Of a stretch of 5,853 nt of DNA, positions 1-4,897 are shown one piece after another. The stretch is from an uncultured Collinsella sp. (lineage in GTDB: Bacteria; Actinomycetota; Coriobacteriia; Coriobacteriales; Coriobacteriaceae). The position numbers and the translations under genes are program-made. The stretch is from contig CAAENA010000091.1 in assembly GCA_900757205.1 (NCBI GenBank), positions 1 through 5,853 on the forward strand, in the 5' to 3' direction. Under the pieces are notes generated by a model. It made no database searches, was not told the origin of the DNA, and was given only the letters and a program-made list of their open reading frames with translations. Each line of letters opens with the position of its first letter. The stretch's first letter is position 1.

Positions 1-204
1 GAAATCGATGCCGGTCTGCGCGGGGTAGTAATAGCCGTCCTCGAAGTCGAGCATCTTGCGCTGGCCGGAGACCACCGCATAGCGCTCGGGGCCGTGCGGG
101 GCCACATCCACGTTGGCCAGGCCGCGGCCGTCCACGTCGTAGGCACCCTCGCACTGGTTGGCAGCCGTTGCGCCGCCCCACAGGAAGTCTTTACGGAAAG
201 CCAT
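1..204 (-). CDS. GH1 6-phospho-beta-glucosidase, N-terminal 68 residues (cut by window edge)
   Basis: The visible product starts MAFRKDFLWGGATAANQCEG, the characteristic first beta-strand of glycoside hydrolase family 1: a Phe-Leu-Trp-Gly-Gly-Ala-Thr-Ala-Ala-Asn-Gln block, with the Gln that contacts the glycone at about residue 18, then EGAY. Family members with this N-terminus in PTS-bearing bacteria are cytoplasmic 6-phospho-beta-glucosidases that split phosphorylated cellobiose, arbutin or salicin into glucose-6-phosphate and aglycone. The catalytic glutamates lie outside the window, so phospho-specificity is inferred from the nearby PTS permease and LicT. No signal peptide is visible. The ATG at 204 is supported by AAAGGA (212-217) seven bases upstream. 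A separate promoter candidate sits at 241-269, so the gene probably does not depend on read-through from the genes to the right. The family call is firm; the exact substrate is not. Confidence 0.88.
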   Translation of the reverse strand, partial: MAFRKDFLWGGATAANQCEGAYDVDGRGLANVDVAPHGPERYAVVSGQRKMLDFEDGYYYPAQTGIDF

Positions 205-240
205 GCATCAATCCTTTCACACGCTGTTTGTCGTGGCTTC

Positions 241-269
241 AGTATCCCCGTAAGCAGCGCGCTACTCAA
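241..269 (-). promoter_or_regulatory. Candidate sigma-70-type promoter for the GH1 gene
   Basis: Reading the minus strand, TTGAGT (264-269) and GATACT (241-246) are separated by exactly 17 bases. Each matches four of six consensus positions. The -10 ends 36 bases upstream of the GH1 start codon, leaving a short leader that contains the ribosome-binding site. No RAT-like sequence or hairpin lies between this site and the start, so LicT control of this gene is not apparent. Assigned by eye only. Confidence 0.4.
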
Positions 270-357
270 CGGCAACGGCGCAGGTCGACACTTCTTTTCG
301 CGCACAGGCGCCCCGCAGCCGCCCCCGTCTGACACTTTCTGATACCGCCGCCCCACA

Positions 358-390
358 CCACCACAAAGGGGACAGGCACCTTTGTGGTGG
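358..390. repeat. 33-bp perfect palindrome (12-bp arms, 9-base loop)
   Basis: The arms ccaccacaaagg (358-369) and cctttgtggtgg (379-390) are exact reverse complements, and a further A:T pair (357/391) extends the stem. The loop is GC-rich. No T-run follows on either strand, so it does not look like a standard intrinsic terminator. It lies between the GH1 promoter candidate and the two larger palindromes. It is probably a dispersed intergenic element, which can only be settled by counting copies in the genome. Confidence 0.75.
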
Positions 391-404
391 TTGGGGACGG
401 TTTG

Positions 405-459
405 TCTCGATCTGTAACAGGTAGGCAGCCAAAACCGGGCTTGGTGTTACAGATCGAGA
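405..459. repeat. Intergenic palindrome, copy 1 of a tandem pair
   Basis: The arms tctcgatctgtaaca (405-419) and tgttacagatcgaga (445-459) are perfect 15-base reverse complements around a 25-base spacer that begins ggtag. The unit, including the less well paired flanking tttg (401-404), matches copy 2 at 481-543 in arm sequence, loop length and first loop bases, with an 80-bp period. No coding potential is visible. The type resembles REP/BIME-like or small non-autonomous mobile palindromes; that assignment is inferred. Confidence 0.8.
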
Positions 460-480
460 TTTTCGGGCAGCCCCCCGCAG

Positions 481-543
481 TTTGTCTAAATCTGTAACAG
501 GTAGAGACGATTTAGCCCGCTAGATGTTACAGATCGAGACAAA
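481..543. repeat. Intergenic palindrome, copy 2 of a tandem pair
   Basis: The arms are 481-499 and 525-543, 19 bases each with two adjacent mismatches: the left arm has aa where the right arm implies cg. The spacer is 25 bases and again begins ggtag. It starts only ten bases beyond the stop codon of the DUF4867 gene, so on the minus strand it would be the first strong structure in that transcript's 3' end. It may protect the 3' end or help termination, although there is no T-run. The diverged left arm (ctaaatc, 486-492) can pair instead with gatttag (509-515) in the loop. Confidence 0.8.
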
Positions 544-553
544 CAGGAAGCCC

Positions 554-1198
554 CTAGTCGCAGGTGATGTCGAGGTTTTTGCCGATGAGGCCCACGTAAC
601 CGCCCTCGGCCGCCTTGGGGCTGTCGGCGTGGCAGAGGACCCACTTGTCGGCCTTCCAGTAGCAGTAGCTGTCACCGGCGGCAGGCATGTCGGCTGCAGC
701 CTCGGGGCGCGGGCCGTTGGTGCCCGCCGGCAGCGCCACCATCACCTGAAAGCCGCCGTCGTCGACCATGCAGGGCGTGTAGTGAAGCGTGGTGGCGTAA
801 ACCTCGACGAGCGTGCCGGCGGGCGCGCGAAAGGCCTTGACCTGAGCGGTGTCGAGCTTGCCGTCGACAATTTGCTCGCGCTTGGCCAGCAGCAGAATAA
901 AGTCGCGCGCACCCAAATTAAACTCACTGGCACGGTGATACTCCAGACAGTTGAGGCGCGTGTTGTGGCCGTTGCACCAGCCCGGCTGGAACGGACGGCC
1001 GCCGTACATGAGCAGGCCGAGCGTGTCGACACCCTCAACCTGCTCGAGCTCGGGTGCGGAGGCCACGTACTTGGTGCCCTCGGGAATGGGAGTAGCCGCA
1101 AGCGCCTCGACAAGCGGGGCGGTCAGGTTGGACGGCACGTCGTCCCACACGCGACCATAGGATTTGAACTCGGGATCTGATACAGAGTAGATATGCAT
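554..1198 (-). CDS. DUF4867 family protein, cupin-like
   Basis: A 214-residue protein starting MHIYSVSDPEFKSYGRVW. It carries the blocks I associate with DUF4867: a YGG.PFQPGWCNGHNTRLNCLEYHR stretch (about residues 65-88), EFNLGARDFILLL, then GTLVEVYATTLHYTPC and a C-terminal KWVLCHAD...GYVGL. The EYHR-x2-E-x3-G spacing and the later G...H pattern resemble the two metal-binding motifs of cupins, so a metal-dependent sugar-modifying enzyme is possible; the biochemical function is unknown to me. The internal ATG at 1198 is preferred over the longer frame from 1234 because AGGAG (1204-1208) lies five bases upstream and family homology begins here. It is read in the same direction as the hydrolase and GH1 genes but is much more GC-rich than the hydrolase gene, so it may belong to the older chromosomal backbone. 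No signal peptide is seen. Confidence 0.8.
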   Translation of the reverse strand: MHIYSVSDPEFKSYGRVWDDVPSNLTAPLVEALAATPIPEGTKYVASAPELEQVEGVDTLGLLMYGGRPFQPGWCNGHNTRLNCLEYHRASEFNLGARDFILLLAKREQIVDGKLDTAQVKAFRAPAGTLVEVYATTLHYTPCMVDDGGFQVMVALPAGTNGPRPEAAADMPAAGDSYCYWKADKWVLCHADSPKAAEGGYVGLIGKNLDITCD

Positions 1199-1228
1199 GT
1201 TCGCTCCTGTTCGTTTATGTGACAGTAT

Positions 1229-1244
1229 GAACATTCTAGAACAT
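1229..1244. promoter_or_regulatory. Direct repeat gaacat-N4-gaacat over a -10-like hexamer, upstream of DUF4867
   Basis: Two gaacat hexamers (1229-1234 and 1239-1244) repeat with a 10-bp period, one helical turn. They overlap a minus-strand TAGAAT (1233-1238), which matches five of six -10 positions about 35 bases upstream of the DUF4867 start. No good -35 hexamer is found 16-18 bases upstream, so if this is a promoter it may need an activator bound at the repeat. It could also be chance. Confidence 0.3.
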
Positions 1245-1321
1245 CATTCATCCACGACCACGATCAATACCGAAAACATTGCATGACGAAATCACCCGCT
1301 CAAAAAGCGACATGCAGCTTC

Positions 1322-2302
1322 CTAGTCGAGATAATCTTTAAGAAACTCAATAACGCTCATACACCAGTAGTCGGTCTCCGGCGCATGGGGCTTCATCAAT
1401 GCGTGCCCCCCTTCTGAATACATGACTCCCTCATGGTGTACTCCAGCTGCATCCAGAGCATCGACCATCTTTTCATAATTGTCGGGCGATACAATATCAT
1501 CGTCAGCGCATTGCCAAAGATATGTCGGAGGATACTGCTCCCACACATGCTGATTAATACAGAAATCATCGAGCGAATCGCGACCAGCCCCGCCGCACAC
1601 CGAATCAAGAAATCTATTGTCTGATGCGTTCTCAAAGCCACGAAGATCAATCGGTGCATAACACAGGACCAAGGCTTTGGGTGCCTCGCATCCGTAGGAC
1701 GCAAATCCCTTGTTGTCCGTCCCCCACTCGGCAGTTAAATGCGCACCAGCAGAAAAGCCGATAACTGCATAACTTTTTGCGACATTAAATTTCGCTGAAT
1801 TCTCGAAGACAAAACGGACAGCTCGATTTAAATCGTCGATTGGACGCGGCATCAAAGGCTCGACCCTCACCCTGTATGACAGCACGAACACGTTATAGCC
1901 CGCATCGTTGAGCTCGGGGGCAACGGGAAAGCCTTCCATTTGATGACAAACGCTCTGATAACCTCCGCCCGAAACCGCAATGATAAAGGGAGCCCCGGGT
2001 CTCCCGGGAAAGAAGAACAGTTTCGTGTTGCGTCGAGTCGGATCACGGATGCAGTCGGCTTCATCCCATATATCGTAGGCAACTTGCCTCCCGTCATCCA
2101 CGAGCTCGACAATCCGATTCAATCCACGCAAAACGCGAGTAGTTTCATATGGATTAGCATCAGAATTCATATGAGACACGATGGGTTTATTCCACATGCG
2201 CTCCCAAGTTGAAGGCCGGCAAAGCATAAGGTGCTCGCCAAAGCCAGCGAACTCAGGAAGGAGCGCGATTTCGCCAAACGTCATATCGGCTGTAATTGTC
2301 AT
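1322..2302 (-). CDS. Alpha/beta-hydrolase, acetyl-esterase/BD-FAE-like, cytoplasmic
   Basis: A 326-residue protein with a complete alpha/beta-hydrolase catalytic set. The oxyanion-hole segment is SGGGY (111-115), the nucleophile elbow GFSAG with Ser184, the acidic residue one of the aspartates in ADDD (267-269), and the His is His300 in GGHAL. The roughly 100-residue N-terminal extension begins with a TFGEIALLPEFAGFG stretch, as seen in some carbohydrate esterase-like hydrolases. There is no signal peptide or lipobox, so it acts in the cytoplasm. The gene follows the PTS permease, which suggests removal of an acyl (for example acetyl) group from an imported phospho-glycoside; that substrate is inferred. 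The ATG at 2302 is preceded by GGAG (2312-2315) with a nine-base spacer. A terminator-like hairpin lies just upstream, so its level may be lower than the permease's. Its GC is lower than that of DUF4867 downstream. Confidence 0.8.
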   Translation of the reverse strand: MTITADMTFGEIALLPEFAGFGEHLMLCRPSTWERMWNKPIVSHMNSDANPYETTRVLRGLNRIVELVDDGRQVAYDIWDEADCIRDPTRRNTKLFFFPGRPGAPFIIAVSGGGYQSVCHQMEGFPVAPELNDAGYNVFVLSYRVRVEPLMPRPIDDLNRAVRFVFENSAKFNVAKSYAVIGFSAGAHLTAEWGTDNKGFASYGCEAPKALVLCYAPIDLRGFENASDNRFLDSVCGGAGRDSLDDFCINQHVWEQYPPTYLWQCADDDIVSPDNYEKMVDALDAAGVHHEGVMYSEGGHALMKPHAPETDYWCMSVIEFLKDYLD

Positions 2303-2315
2303 AGCTAGTCACTCC

Positions 2316-2357
2316 AAAAATGAGGGTGGGCTCGCGTGAATCAACGGCAAGCCCACC
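2316..2357 (-). terminator. Terminator-like hairpin between permease and hydrolase
   Basis: On the minus strand ggtgggct (2350-2357) pairs perfectly with agcccacc (2325-2332) across a 17-base loop. Four bases later comes a run of five T (2316-2320). It lies directly ahead of the hydrolase ribosome-binding site, so it would act as a partial terminator or as an RNA-stability structure separating permease and hydrolase expression. The long loop and short T-run suggest incomplete termination. Confidence 0.45.
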
Positions 2358-2366
2358 ACATGCAAT

Positions 2367-2387
2367 CTGCCGCGGGGTTTTCGGCAG
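2367..2387. other. Short hairpin 3' of the permease gene
   Basis: The 6-bp arms ctgccg (2367-2372) and cggcag (2382-2387) surround a nine-base loop, 21 bases downstream of the permease stop codon on the minus strand. There is no T-run. Together with the hairpin at 2316-2357 it gives the permease-hydrolase intergenic RNA two consecutive stem-loops, compatible with 3'-end protection of the upstream message. Confidence 0.3.
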
Positions 2388-2407
2388 CTTACATCCCAAA
2401 TAATTGT

Positions 2408-3778
2408 CTACTCCACTACTGCCTCTTCATCAGGGCGATACAGGATGTAAACGAGAACGAAGTTAAGAATTAAACCGACGACATTGCAAAGAATTGCGCC
2501 GATGAGGCTGCTCATATCACCAGAAGGATCCATATAACCGGGGAAGCTAAAAATGCCGCTCGACGTCATAACGAACGTACAGGTGTTGAAAATCGCCGGG
2601 ATAACAGCACTGATTGCTCCGGCGACCATGGAAGCGATAATGATCTTCTTGTGCTCCAAGATGATGCCGTACAGCGCCGGTTCCGTAATCCCGAAAAAGC
2701 CCGTAATGGCACAGCTGAACCCAAGACTCTTTTCACTCGGGTCCTTCGAGCGGAGGGCAAACGCCAAACAAGCGCCGACAACACCCATGCTGCAGCAGAG
2801 AAGTCCAAGGATAGGATCGGAGCCGACGGTCATAATATTGTTGATGGAAAGCACGATCAGGGCCCAATGGAGTCCAAGGGGGATCATAACGAGACCGAAT
2901 ATCGGCCCGAGAATAACGCCGCAAAGGACGGGGCTGAACTGATAGACCGCCAGCACTGCAGTCGCAAGCAAAGAGCTCGCCTGCTGAATAACGGGGCCGA
3001 TCACAAGGAGCGAGACGGGGGCGGCAACAGCAACCGTCAGGAACGGGACGAGCGCAAATGCCACAACATCGGGAAGAACCGCCCGCAGCCACTTATTAAG
3101 AACGGATGCGAACCAAGCCGCCACGATAGCAGGAAACACCGTGGAGGAATAGCTCACCATTGTGAACTTCATGCCGAGCAAATCCAGCGCATCGCCCGCT
3201 CCGGCCGCAGCAACGAAAGTCGGATAAATCAGGATTGCACCGAGTACCGCACCGATATATCGATCGGTTCCAAAGAACTGAGCAGCAGATGATCCGACAA
3301 GAACGGGCAGAAAATACATGCAGGCATTTCCCATGCCGTACAGCAGAGTGTATATTCCGCTCTCGGCGGAAACAGCACCCGCCGTCGTCAGAATACTAAG
3401 GACGGCGTTTATCATTCCGCATGCGATCAAGGCAGGAAGAACGGGCATCATGATGCCGCTGATGAGCTTCATTAGCTTTCCCAGAAAGCCCTTAGTCTCT
3501 CCTTCGCTTGCCTCGGAATCTCCGGCATCAATCCCGGTTTCCTTGGCAACGATTTCATAGACCTTATCGACCTTAGGTCCCACAATCACCTGATATTGCC
3601 CCGCGGAATGGCGAATGTCGATCACGCCATCAATCGCCTTGACTTTTGCATCGTCTACGATGCTTTCGTCCTTAAGGTTGAACCTTAAACGAGTCATGCA
3701 GTGAGCTACAAATGTAACGTTGTCTGCGCCGCCCACCATCTCGAGAATCTCGGCAGCGAGCTTGGTTGTATCTGCCAT
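2408..3778 (-). CDS. PTS glucoside-family permease EIIBC (beta-glucoside type), no EIIA domain
   Basis: A 456-residue membrane permease of the glucose/glucoside PTS superfamily. The EIIB domain (about 1-80) carries the phosphorylated cysteine, Cys27, in AHCMTRLRF, followed by the IRHSAGQYQVIVG block. After an acidic linker (SEASEGE) comes EIIC (about 100-450) with roughly ten hydrophobic segments, the GLHWALIVLSINN region and the GITEPALYG signature (363-371). The protein ends right after the last membrane helix, so the EIIA domain found at the C-terminus of E. coli BglF is absent; phosphate must come from an EIIA encoded elsewhere. The length agrees with EIIBC proteins such as AscF. The Met at 3778 is chosen because EIIB homology begins here and GGGAG (3790-3794) lies 11 bases upstream; an ATG at 3796 in the same frame has no such site. 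Beta-glucoside specificity is inferred from the LicT and GH1 neighbours; sucrose or another glycoside is possible. Confidence 0.9.
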   Translation of the reverse strand: MADTTKLAAEILEMVGGADNVTFVAHCMTRLRFNLKDESIVDDAKVKAIDGVIDIRHSAGQYQVIVGPKVDKVYEIVAKETGIDAGDSEASEGETKGFLGKLMKLISGIMMPVLPALIACGMINAVLSILTTAGAVSAESGIYTLLYGMGNACMYFLPVLVGSSAAQFFGTDRYIGAVLGAILIYPTFVAAAGAGDALDLLGMKFTMVSYSSTVFPAIVAAWFASVLNKWLRAVLPDVVAFALVPFLTVAVAAPVSLLVIGPVIQQASSLLATAVLAVYQFSPVLCGVILGPIFGLVMIPLGLHWALIVLSINNIMTVGSDPILGLLCCSMGVVGACLAFALRSKDPSEKSLGFSCAITGFFGITEPALYGIILEHKKIIIASMVAGAISAVIPAIFNTCTFVMTSSGIFSFPGYMDPSGDMSSLIGAILCNVVGLILNFVLVYILYRPDEEAVVE

Positions 3779-3820
3779 AAATACCATTTCTCCCATGTTG
3801 AGTTTTATATGTAACCATCA

Positions 3821-3839
3821 GCAAAGCGCGCACCTTTGC
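3821..3839. other. Small hairpin in the licT-permease intergenic gap
   Basis: The arms gcaaag (3821-3826) and ctttgc (3834-3839) flank a seven-base loop in the 68-bp space between the licT stop and the permease start. No T-run follows on the minus strand and no RAT-like CAGGCAA motif is nearby, so a second LicT-controlled terminator is not supported. It may be an RNA-processing or stability stem. Confidence 0.3.
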
Positions 3840-3846
3840 CAACTAA

Positions 3847-4686
3847 TTACCTTGTTTTCGATGCAATTCGATTGATGTGCATCATGAGGTAGAGTCTTTC
3901 TTCGTCTATAAGTTCCCGCCCCGTCAGTCGGCTGAGAACAGAAGCAATATCATCGGCGCACATTGATGCCACCGGATATTCTTTTTTGAGCGAGAGGTAC
4001 ATCTTGCGGTTGTCGCTCACGATGCTTTCGCCAGAGTTCAACCTATTGAATAAGTACTGAAGATGGGTTGCGAACCTTGCGTAATCGAAACCTTCCCGAT
4101 CAACTTGAATGCCAAGCCGATTTTCAACAGCAACGGTTGACTCCTCCAGAACACGATCGTAGATATCCGCGCTAAACTCTTTAACTACTTCGCATGAGTC
4201 CGAATCGGCCATGTTATTGATAAACGCCATGGCAATTCCAACTGCCTCATGAGCTGGAAGCCTAACGTTAAGACGTTTCCTGATTATCTTAAGTGCATAC
4301 TCGCCGATTCTAAATTCGACGGGATATTGTTGGCGGACATCAAACGATAAAGGCATGCGGACAACGATATTTTGCTCTTTGCGCTTAACCGCATACGCGA
4401 TATGGTCCGCAAGGATAAACGGCAAATTAGGGCTCACCTCATAAGACAGCAAACCTGTCGACATATCAATAACATCCGAGGTAAGCTCGAGAAGCTCGTC
4501 GGGGACCTCGTCAACGAGAGCGATGTAGCGAGAGCTAACGTTATAAAACGTTCGTTGAATCTCCGAAAGAGGGACCTCGTCTCCGACATTCTTAAACCCC
4601 AGACCACGGCCGAATGCAACCAACTGTCTGCCATTTCCATCGACGCAGAGGACAGCGCTGGTATTAATTCGTTTAACAATTTCCAT
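3847..4686 (-). CDS. licT: BglG/LicT-family transcriptional antiterminator
   Basis: A 279-residue protein with the family architecture. The CAT RNA-binding domain (1-55) begins MEIVKRINTSAVLCVDGNG and includes the conserved GRGLGFKN (26-33). PRD1 (about 65-170) has the phospho-acceptor His95 in ADHIAYAV, and PRD2 (about 171-279) has His208 in FATHLQYLFNRL and His270 in YLMMHINRI. Known relatives bind a RAT hairpin as dimers and prevent terminator formation. They are inactivated through PRD1 phosphorylation by the EII permease and activated by HPr at PRD2. The second PRD1 histidine, expected in an IALHFVN-type block, is Ala154 here (GIAMAFINN). The ATG at 4686 is chosen because homology starts there; the same frame stays open to 4740 but that stretch overlaps the leader terminator. 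The G-rich ribosome-binding site lies four bases upstream. A RAT-like site and terminator precede the gene, indicating autoregulation. Confidence 0.92.
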   Translation of the reverse strand: MEIVKRINTSAVLCVDGNGRQLVAFGRGLGFKNVGDEVPLSEIQRTFYNVSSRYIALVDEVPDELLELTSDVIDMSTGLLSYEVSPNLPFILADHIAYAVKRKEQNIVVRMPLSFDVRQQYPVEFRIGEYALKIIRKRLNVRLPAHEAVGIAMAFINNMADSDSCEVVKEFSADIYDRVLEESTVAVENRLGIQVDREGFDYARFATHLQYLFNRLNSGESIVSDNRKMYLSLKKEYPVASMCADDIASVLSRLTGRELIDEERLYLMMHINRIASKTR

Positions 4687-4690
4687 GTGT

Positions 4691-4701
4691 CCCCCCCCCT
4701 T
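4691..4701 (-). promoter_or_regulatory. licT ribosome-binding site made of a G9 homopolymer
   Basis: On the minus strand the sequence is AA followed by nine G (4691-4699), then ACAC and the licT ATG. The purine tract is the only Shine-Dalgarno-like sequence before this start. A nine-base mononucleotide run here is slippage-prone, and changes in its length would shift the ribosome-binding site relative to the start and to the terminator T-run. Confidence 0.6.
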
Positions 4702-4769
4702 AAACAGAACAAGGCTCCCGAAGCAGAATCCGACAATCAATGTCGACAGATGCTGCTTCAGGAGCCTTG
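4702..4769 (-). terminator. Leader intrinsic terminator controlled by LicT
   Basis: Minus-strand RNA pairs 4753-4769 (CAAGGCTCCTGAAGCAG) with 4710-4726 (CTGCTTCGGGAGCCTTG): 17 consecutive pairs with one G-U wobble. An inner cgaca/tgtcg stem (4731-4735 with 4741-4745) forms within the 26-base loop. A broken T-rich run, TTCTGTTT, follows immediately and ends 15 bases before the licT start codon. The 5' arm of this stem overlaps the 3' part of the RAT-like site, so the two structures exclude each other, the arrangement known for bgl/lic/sac operons. Confidence 0.85.
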
Positions 4770-4791
4770 CCTGAATATCACTCTGAGGACT
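4763..4791 (-). promoter_or_regulatory. RAT-like ribonucleic antiterminator (LicT binding site)
   Basis: A 29-base minus-strand segment starts AGTCCTCAGAG and ends CAGGCAAGGCT. From memory of the B. subtilis sacB RAT, which is also 29 bases and ends CAGGCAAGACC, the block CAGGCAAG falls at the same positions. The segment can fold into the expected two-part hairpin: outer AGUC with GGCU, inner GAGU with AUUC around a three-base loop, and asymmetric internal loops CUCA and AGGCAA. The 5' half diverges from the usual GGxxxGTTACTG. Its last seven bases are shared with the terminator stem, which strongly supports the regulatory reading. The promoter upstream (4792-4889) could not be assigned. Confidence 0.7.
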
Positions 4792-4874
4792 AGTTTAAGC
4801 GAGCTAGTGCTAATGACCTCGAATAAACACTTCTAAACAGTTAAACGGTCGATATCTCCGTGTGAACGGTTTGG

Positions 4875-4897
4875 AGGCAGAGGGCGGCCCTATGCCT
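4875..4897. other. Hairpin overlapping the luxS stop codon
   Basis: aggca (4875-4879) pairs with tgcct (4893-4897), and aggg (4881-4884) with ccct (4888-4891) around a three-base loop, with one internal mismatch. It covers the end of luxS. No T-run follows on the minus strand, so it is at best a weak or factor-assisted end of the luxS transcript. No clearer terminator is visible between luxS and the LicT leader, so read-through from luxS into the leader is possible. Confidence 0.3.

Noticed and set aside
401..543. A two-repeat CRISPR array
   Set aside because: The repeated parts are inverted arms of palindromes with 25-base loops, not direct repeats separated by unique spacers, and no cas gene is present.
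524..1180. A 218-residue plus-strand open frame opposite DUF4867
   Set aside because: It is the antisense of a GC-rich gene with clear family motifs. Its translation is a low-complexity Ala/Gly/Arg/Val mix with no recognisable domain.
1229..1250. An SOS/LexA box from gaac and gttc elements
   Set aside because: The gaac elements are direct repeats, not the inverted GAAC-N4-GTTC arrangement, and the downstream gene has no damage-response link.
2651..3292. A 213-residue plus-strand open frame opposite the permease
   Set aside because: Its product is rich in Arg, Asn, Asp and Gln, the shadow expected of antisense to membrane helices. No ribosome-binding site or domain supports it.
3797..3846. 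A second RAT/terminator between licT and the permease
   Set aside because: Only a 6-bp stem is present, with no T-run and no CAGGCAA-like RAT block.
4684..4740. A longer licT start giving 18 extra N-terminal residues
   Set aside because: The extra codons run through the leader terminator and the G9 tract, and family homology starts exactly at the internal Met at 4686.
4792..4889. A promoter for the licT operon
   Set aside because: A TTCACA -35-like hexamer is present, but no acceptable -10 lies 16-18 bases downstream; other pairings were equally weak, so none is annotated.
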